Assembly: GCA_023457475.1 (NCBI GenBank)
Contig: JAEWLO010000231.1
Location: 1-18,571, forward strand
DNA: 18,571 nt
From: Pseudomonadota bacterium
GTDB taxonomy: Bacteria; Pseudomonadota; Gammaproteobacteria; Xanthomonadales; Xanthomonadaceae
Reading direction: 5' to 3'
Of this stretch, positions 14,531-18,571 are shown piece after piece (the stretch's first letter is position 1; each line of letters opens with the position of its first letter). The position numbers and the translations under genes were made by a program. A model generated the notes under the pieces. It saw only the letters and a program-made list of their open reading frames with translations. It had not been told where the DNA came from and searched no databases.

Positions 14531-14544
14531 TCACCGGTTGACAG
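14511..14544 (+). promoter_or_regulatory. BirA-box-like dyad operator upstream of bioB
   Basis: CTGTAAACT (14511-14519) and GGTTGACAG (14536-14544), 16 bp apart, each match 7 of 9 positions of the known BirA half-sites TTGTAAACC and GGTTTACAA. The arms are also near-perfect complements of each other (CTGTAAAC/GTTGACAG, one mismatch). Known gamma-proteobacterial sites use spacers of about 14-16 bp. The right arm contains the TTGACA box of the bioB promoter and the left arm lies within the comF 5' coding end, so biotinyl-AMP-loaded BirA could repress bioB. The match is by eye. Confidence 0.5.
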
Positions 14545-14566
14545 AAAGATCGCCTGTCACCAGACT
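14538..14566 (+). promoter_or_regulatory. Putative bioB promoter
   Basis: TTGACA (14538-14543), a perfect -35 box, is followed after 17 bp by CAGACT (14561-14566), only 3/6 to the -10 consensus. The predicted start near 14573 leaves a short leader of about 30 nt ending in the AGGAGA ribosome site (14593-14598). The weak -10 lowers confidence. Confidence 0.4.
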
Positions 14567-14603
14567 GCCGGCCTTTCGTTTCGCAATCTGTCAGGAGACA
14601 CCC

Positions 14604-15638
14604 ATGGCTGCTGTCATCCGCCACGACTGGCAGGTACAGGAACTCCTGGACCTGTTCGCCCTGCCCTTCCCCGAGCTGCTGTTCCAGGCCGCTGCGGTCC
14701 ACCGTGCGCAGTTCGATCCGGCCCAGGTACAGGTCTCCACCCTGCTGTCGGTCAAGACCGGCGGGTGCCCGGAAGACTGCGCGTATTGCCCGCAGGCACA
14801 GCGCTACGACACCGGCGTGGCGGCGCAGAAGCTGATGGCCACCGAAGAGGTGGTCGCCAAGGCGCGCCAGGCCAGGGCCGCCGGCGCGTCCCGGTTCTGC
14901 ATGGGTGCGGCGTGGCGCTCGCCCAAGGACCGTGACATTCCCAAGGTCGCCGCGATGATCCGCGAAGTGAAAGCCCTGGGCCTGGAAACCTGCGCCACAC
15001 TGGGCATGCTTGATGCCGGCCAGGCAGTGGCGCTGCGCGAAGCCGGGTTGGACTACTACAACCACAATCTGGACACCGCGCCGGATTACTACGATTCGAT
15101 CATCCACACCCGCCAGTACCAGGACCGCCTGGATACGCTGGGCCATGTGCGCGATGCCGGCCTGAAGACCTGTTGCGGCGGAATTGTCGGCATGGGCGAG
15201 ACCCGAGAGCACCGCGCCGGGCTGCTGCTGGCGCTGGCCAATCTGCCCAGCCACCCGGATTCAGTCCCGATCAACCGGCTGGTGCAGGTGGCCGGGACAC
15301 CGCTGCATGGCAGCGCGGAGCTGGACGCGTTCGAGTTCGTGCGGATGATCGCGGTGGCGCGCATTGTGATGCCGCGCGCCATGGTGCGCCTGTCCGCCGG
15401 CCGCGAGGCGATGAGCGACGAGCTGCAGGCACTGTGCTTCCTGGCCGGTGCCAACTCCATTTTCTACGGGGAGAAACTGCTCACCACCGGCAACCCGGAC
15501 ACCGAACGCGACCTCGCCCTGTTCGCGCGTCTCGGCCTGGAGCCGATGCCGGTGCACGTCGATGCAGCGCAGCATGACCGCCCTGGAACGGTGCACGCGG
15601 ACATCACCTGCGGCCCGTCCTGCGGACAGGCGGCCTGA
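14604..15638 (+). CDS. bioB: Biotin synthase BioB
   Basis: 344 residues; radical-SAM enzyme that inserts sulphur into dethiobiotin, the last step of biotin synthesis. The 4Fe-4S/SAM motif CPEDCAYC gives Cys55, Cys59 and Cys62. The 2Fe-2S ligands Cys99, Cys130, Cys190 and Arg262 are all present, each exactly two residues above the E. coli numbering (97, 128, 188, 260). Other family segments are YYNHNLDT (151-158), GGIVGMGET (192-200) and SIFYGEKLLTTGN (285-297). ATG 14604 is preceded by AGGAGA at 6 nt; the longer frame from 14538 would add 22 residues unlike any BioB. First gene of a plus-strand biotin set (bioB, bioF, bioH) and divergent from comF. BirA-type control is suggested by the upstream dyad. 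Confidence 0.97.
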   Translation: MAAVIRHDWQVQELLDLFALPFPELLFQAAAVHRAQFDPAQVQVSTLLSVKTGGCPEDCAYCPQAQRYDTGVAAQKLMATEEVVAKARQARAAGASRFCMGAAWRSPKDRDIPKVAAMIREVKALGLETCATLGMLDAGQAVALREAGLDYYNHNLDTAPDYYDSIIHTRQYQDRLDTLGHVRDAGLKTCCGGIVGMGETREHRAGLLLALANLPSHPDSVPINRLVQVAGTPLHGSAELDAFEFVRMIAVARIVMPRAMVRLSAGREAMSDELQALCFLAGANSIFYGEKLLTTGNPDTERDLALFARLGLEPMPVHVDAAQHDRPGTVHADITCGPSCGQAA

Positions 15639-15664
15639 CCCTCCGACCGGGGGTGCGGCGCCGG

Positions 15665-15679
15665 ACCCGGCAACCGGGT
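15665..15679 (+). other. Stem-loop between bioB and bioF, beside a possible internal -10 box
   Basis: ACCCGG (15665-15670) and CCGGGT (15674-15679) form a perfect 6-bp stem with loop CAA in the 78-bp gap after bioB. No U-run follows, so full termination is unlikely. TACGCT (15679-15684) directly after it fits a weak -10 box about 33 bp before the bioF start, which would give bioF, bioH and the SDR gene their own promoter. Confidence 0.3.
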
Positions 15680-15716
15680 ACGCTAGCTGCCCTCCCCGAC
15701 CATGCCAATGACGACC

Positions 15717-16928
15717 ATGGCCCGCCCTGACCTGCTCGAACGACTTCAGTCCCAGCGCAAGCTTCGCGAGGCGCAGGGTCGCGTCCGCGTACGCCGTACC
15801 GTGACCCGCCGCGATGGTGTGCGTCTGGAGGTCAACGGCCAGTGGCTCACCGGGTTCTGCAGCAACGACTACCTGGGCCTGTCGCAGCAGTTCGGCGTGG
15901 TCAGCGCCCTGCAGGACGCCGCCGCCCGCGAAGGAGCCGGAGCCACCGCCTCGCACCTGATCTGCGGTCACCATGCCCTGCATGAGGCGCTGGAGCAGGA
16001 AATGGCCGATTGGCTGGGCTACCCGCGCGCCCTGCTGTTCGGCAGCGGCTTCGCCGCCAATCTGGCCGTGCAGCAGGCCCTGCTGAGCGAGGAGGACGAT
16101 GTGTGCGTGCAGGACCGGCTCAACCATGCCAGCCTGCTCGACGCCACCCGCCTTGCGGGCTGCCGCCTGCGCCGTTATCCGCACCTGGACAGCGAAGGTG
16201 CGATGCGCCAGCTCAAGCACGCGCCGGAAGGCGCGGCGATGCTGGTCACCGATGGTGTCTTCAGCATGGACGGCGATGTCGCCCCGCTGCGTTCGCTGTC
16301 GCTGGTCGCCCGGATGCAGGAAGCGCTGTTCTTCGTGGATGACGCGCATGGCGTCGGCGTGGTCGGCGAGCACGGACGCGGCTGCGTGGCCGATGCCGGC
16401 CTCGGTGTGACCGATGTTCCGCTGCAGCTGGCAACGCTCGGCAAGGCGCTGGGCAGCAGCGGTGCGGTCGTGCTCGGCGATGAGGCGATGATCCAGCACC
16501 TGGCCGAAACCGCGCGCCCCTACATCTACACCACTGCGATCTCGCCGGCCCAGGCCGCCGCTTCGCTGGCAGCGGTGAAGCTGGCGCGCCGTGATGACTG
16601 GCGACGCGAAAAGCTCACCGAACTTGTGGGCGTGTTCCGCGCGGGTGCGCGCCAGCACGGGTTCGAACTGATGCCCTCGGACACGCCGATCCAGCCGTTG
16701 CTGTGCGGCGACGAAGCGACCGTGGTGGCCCTGTCCTCCGCGCTGGAGAGCTTCGGCTTCCTGGTCAGCGCGATCCGTCCGCCGACGGTGCCGGAAGGCA
16801 AGGCGCGTCTGCGCGTCACGCTCTCAGCGTTGCACACCCCGGCGCAGGTTCACGCGCTGATCGACGCCATTGCCGATTCGCGCGACAAGGTGCTGCGGCA
16901 GCAGTCCCTGGATGCGCTGAGCGCGTGA
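15717..16928 (+). CDS. bioF: 8-amino-7-oxononanoate synthase BioF
   Basis: 403 residues; PLP enzyme that condenses pimeloyl-ACP with L-alanine to form 8-amino-7-oxononanoate in the cytoplasm. Numbering from ATG 15717: FCSNDYLGL (47-55), GSGFAANLAVQQ (109-120), LNHASLLDA (135-143) with the PLP-stacking His137, TDGVFSMDGD (178-187), FVDDAHGVG (206-214) with Asp208 and His211, and TLGKALGSSGA (240-250) with the Schiff-base Lys243. IRPPTVPEGKARLRVTLSA closes the fold, as in other family members. Two further in-frame ATGs (15702, 15708) lie just upstream; 15717 (MARPDLLERL) is chosen because known xanthomonad BioF proteins begin this way. No strong ribosome site precedes any of them. bioH starts 16 bp downstream. 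Confidence 0.96.
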   Translation: MARPDLLERLQSQRKLREAQGRVRVRRTVTRRDGVRLEVNGQWLTGFCSNDYLGLSQQFGVVSALQDAAAREGAGATASHLICGHHALHEALEQEMADWLGYPRALLFGSGFAANLAVQQALLSEEDDVCVQDRLNHASLLDATRLAGCRLRRYPHLDSEGAMRQLKHAPEGAAMLVTDGVFSMDGDVAPLRSLSLVARMQEALFFVDDAHGVGVVGEHGRGCVADAGLGVTDVPLQLATLGKALGSSGAVVLGDEAMIQHLAETARPYIYTTAISPAQAAASLAAVKLARRDDWRREKLTELVGVFRAGARQHGFELMPSDTPIQPLLCGDEATVVALSSALESFGFLVSAIRPPTVPEGKARLRVTLSALHTPAQVHALIDAIADSRDKVLRQQSLDALSA

Positions 16929-16944
16929 GTCTCGGCGGCTGAAC

Positions 16945-17706
16945 ATGCATATCGAGGTCGTGGGCCAAGGGCCGGCACTGGTTCTGATCCACGGCTGGGC
17001 CCTGCACGGTGGCGTGTTCGCACCGCTGGTGGCGCACCTCAAGGATCAGTTCGAGCTGCATCTGGTCGACCTGCCCGGGCATGGTCGCAGCCGCGAAGAC
17101 CCCACCCCGCTGCGCCTGCCGCAGGTGGTGCACGCCATCGCCAGCGCCACGCCGCCGGCGGTCTGGTGCGGGTGGTCGCTGGGCGGCCTGTTCGCGCTGC
17201 ACGCCGCGGCGGTGGTGCCGAAGGTGAAGGGGCTGGCGATGATCGCGGCCACCCCGCGCTTCGTGCGTGCGGAGGATTGGCCGCATGCAGTGGAGCCGGC
17301 GGTGTTCGCCCAGTTCGGCCGCGATCTGGCCGACGATTACCGGGGCACGCTGGAGCGCTTCCTGGCACTGGATGCAATGGGCTCCGAGCACGCCCGCCAG
17401 GAGCTGCGCACCCTGCGCGCGGCGCTGGTGGAACGCGGGGAACCGGCCCCGCGGGCGCTGCAGGAAGGCCTGCGCCTGCTGGAGACCACCGACCTGCGCG
17501 GCGCGCTGCCGACGCTGGGCAAGCCCAGCCTGTGGCTGGCGGGTCAGCGCGACCGGCTGGTGTCCGCCCAAGGCATGCAGGCGGCCGCCGCACTCGCTCC
17601 AGGCGCGCATGCCGAGGTGATCGCCCACGGCGGCCATGCGCCGTTCCTGGGCCACACCGGAACGGTGGCCGCCCAGCTGCAACACTTCGTTGTTTCACTC
17701 GGATAA
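16945..17706 (+). CDS. bioH: Pimeloyl-ACP methyl ester esterase BioH
   Basis: 253 residues, alpha/beta hydrolase; removes the methyl ester from pimeloyl-ACP methyl ester to end the BioC-BioH route to the biotin pimelate chain. The catalytic triad is visible: Ser78 in GWSLGG (76-81), Asp202 in AGQRDRL (198-204) and His230 in HGGHAPF (227-233), close to E. coli Ser82/Asp207/His235. The oxyanion region is LIHGWALHG (14-22), and DLPGHGRS (42-49) is the usual following strand. Gap after bioF is 16 bp. The expected partner bioC is not present in the window; it may lie past the right edge, after the SDR gene. The ribosome site is weak (GGCGGCT), suggesting translation following on from bioF. Confidence 0.92.
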   Translation: MHIEVVGQGPALVLIHGWALHGGVFAPLVAHLKDQFELHLVDLPGHGRSREDPTPLRLPQVVHAIASATPPAVWCGWSLGGLFALHAAAVVPKVKGLAMIAATPRFVRAEDWPHAVEPAVFAQFGRDLADDYRGTLERFLALDAMGSEHARQELRTLRAALVERGEPAPRALQEGLRLLETTDLRGALPTLGKPSLWLAGQRDRLVSAQGMQAAAALAPGAHAEVIAHGGHAPFLGHTGTVAAQLQHFVVSLG

Positions 17707-17765
17707 CCCGCGTCCGGCCCGCATCGACGATCATGACTGCCTGTCTTTCGCTTCGGAACTAGACC

Positions 17766-18548
17766 ATGGACCTTGGAATCGCCGGCCGCTGGGCCCTCGT
17801 CTGCGCTGCCAGCAAAGGGCTGGGGCTGGGATGCGCGCGCGCCCTGGCCCGCGAAGGCGTGAACGTGGTGATCGCCGCGCGTGGTGAGGAAGCCCTGGCC
17901 GGTGCCGCACGCGAACTTCAGGCGCTTCCCGGCGCACGCCAGGTCATCGCAGTGGTGGCCGACATCACCACCGAAGCGGGCCGCGCGACCGCGCTGGCGG
18001 CCTGCCCGCAGGTGGACATCCTGGTCAACAACGCGGGGGGCCCGCCCGCGGGCGACTTCCGGCAGTGGGAGCGCGAGGACTGGATCGCCGCGCTGGACGC
18101 CAACATGCTGGCCCCGATCGCGCTGATCCGCGCCACGATGGACGGCATGATCGAACGCGGCTTCGGCCGCGTGGTGAACATCACCTCGTCGTCGGTGAAG
18201 GCACCCATCGACATCCTCGGCTTGTCCAATGGCGCGCGTTCGGGGCTGACCGGTTTCGTGGCCGGCCTGGCCCGCCGCACCGTGGCGCACAACGTCACGA
18301 TCAACAATCTGCTGCCCGGCCAGTTCGACACCGACCGCCTGCGCGGCAACTTCGCCTACGTCGCCCAGCAGCAGGGCGTGGATGCCGGGCAGATCGCCGA
18401 GCGCAAACGAACGCATATTCCGGCCGGCCGCTTCGGTACCGCTGATGAGTTCGGTGCGACCTGCGCGTTCCTGTGCAGCGCACAGGCCGGCTACATCACC
18501 GGACAGAATCTGCTGATCGACGGCGGAGCCTATCCGGGCACGTTCTAG
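17766..18548 (+). CDS. SDR-superfamily protein lacking the catalytic Tyr and Lys
   Basis: 260 residues, short-chain dehydrogenase/reductase fold, nearest to FabG-like reductases. The cofactor region is CAASKGLGLG (13-22), where the first Gly of the usual TGxxxGxG is Ala15. The NNAG strand motif (88-91) and the C-terminal GQNLLIDGGAYPG (246-258) are kept. Aligned on GLTGF (160-164) with E. coli FabG, the triad Ser138-Tyr151-Lys155 corresponds to Ser141-Ser154-Arg158, so Ser is retained but Tyr and Lys are replaced. A known SDR-like subgroup with an imperfect nucleotide motif and tetrad fits this description. It lies 59 bp after bioH in the same direction, so it may be co-transcribed. No catalytic role can be assigned; a ligand-binding or altered-chemistry role is possible. 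The complete gene ends 23 bp before the window edge. Confidence 0.85.
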   Translation: MDLGIAGRWALVCAASKGLGLGCARALAREGVNVVIAARGEEALAGAARELQALPGARQVIAVVADITTEAGRATALAACPQVDILVNNAGGPPAGDFRQWEREDWIAALDANMLAPIALIRATMDGMIERGFGRVVNITSSSVKAPIDILGLSNGARSGLTGFVAGLARRTVAHNVTINNLLPGQFDTDRLRGNFAYVAQQQGVDAGQIAERKRTHIPAGRFGTADEFGATCAFLCSAQAGYITGQNLLIDGGAYPGTF

Positions 18549-18571
18549 TTCCGCCGCGTTGTCGCACTACC

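Noticed and set aside
15665..15679. Rho-independent terminator separating bioB from bioF
   Set aside because: The stem is only 6 bp and no T-run follows; kept only as a stem-loop of unknown role.
1..18571. CRISPR array, insertion sequence or transposase
   Set aside because: No regularly spaced repeats, terminal inverted repeats or transposase-like reading frame were seen on either strand.

Overview
The window is about 65% GC by eye, densely coded, and reads as chromosomal DNA of a xanthomonad (Xanthomonadaceae/Lysobacteraceae; Stenotrophomonas, Xanthomonas or a close relative). This rests on the close fit of UbiA, BioF and BioH to the xanthomonad forms I know, on the large TonB-dependent receptor next to a glycosidase, and on the comF/bioB/bioF/bioH order. 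I could not run a search, so genus is not claimed. The pathway inferences are my reading of families and gene order.

Layout. Positions 1-2334 (minus strand) hold a short-chain fatty acid transporter (cut by the window edge) and ubiA of ubiquinone synthesis. A tRNA-Arg(CCG) lies at 2500-2576. From 2632 to 13458 comes a catabolic island. Two minus-strand genes encode a TonB-dependent outer-membrane receptor and a Tat-exported, NAD-dependent alpha-N-acetylgalactosaminidase of family GH109. They are divergent from a plus-strand set: AgaS-type SIS deaminase/isomerase, ROK kinase, KbaZ/GatZ-family protein, DeoR-family regulator and a sugar-porter MFS permease with an unusually large periplasmic insert. 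A roughly 380-bp control region separates the arms. It carries a 9-bp-arm palindrome centred on a TTGACA box, a second copy of its half-site facing the receptor, and three hairpins in the receptor leader. A related CTTTCG motif precedes the regulator gene. From 13460 to 14530 (minus) are a small membrane protein of mixed ancestry and comF. From 14604 to the end are biotin genes bioB, bioF, bioH and an SDR-like protein that lacks the catalytic Tyr and Lys. A BirA-box-like dyad lies between comF and bioB.

How the island probably works (inference). The receptor imports alpha-GalNAc-capped glycans, GH109 frees GalNAc in the periplasm, the MFS permease carries it inward, the ROK kinase makes GalNAc-6-phosphate, a deacetylase encoded elsewhere makes galactosamine-6-phosphate, and AgaS deaminates and isomerises this to tagatose-6-phosphate. 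The classical next enzymes, a PfkB-type tagatose-6-phosphate kinase and the catalytic aldolase KbaY/GatY, are not in the window, although the 'non-catalytic' partner KbaZ is. The best lead is that this lone KbaZ-family protein may be a tagatose-6-phosphate 4-epimerase that makes fructose-6-phosphate, as shown for an Agrobacterium relative. That would give a short GalNAc route without the kinase/aldolase pair.
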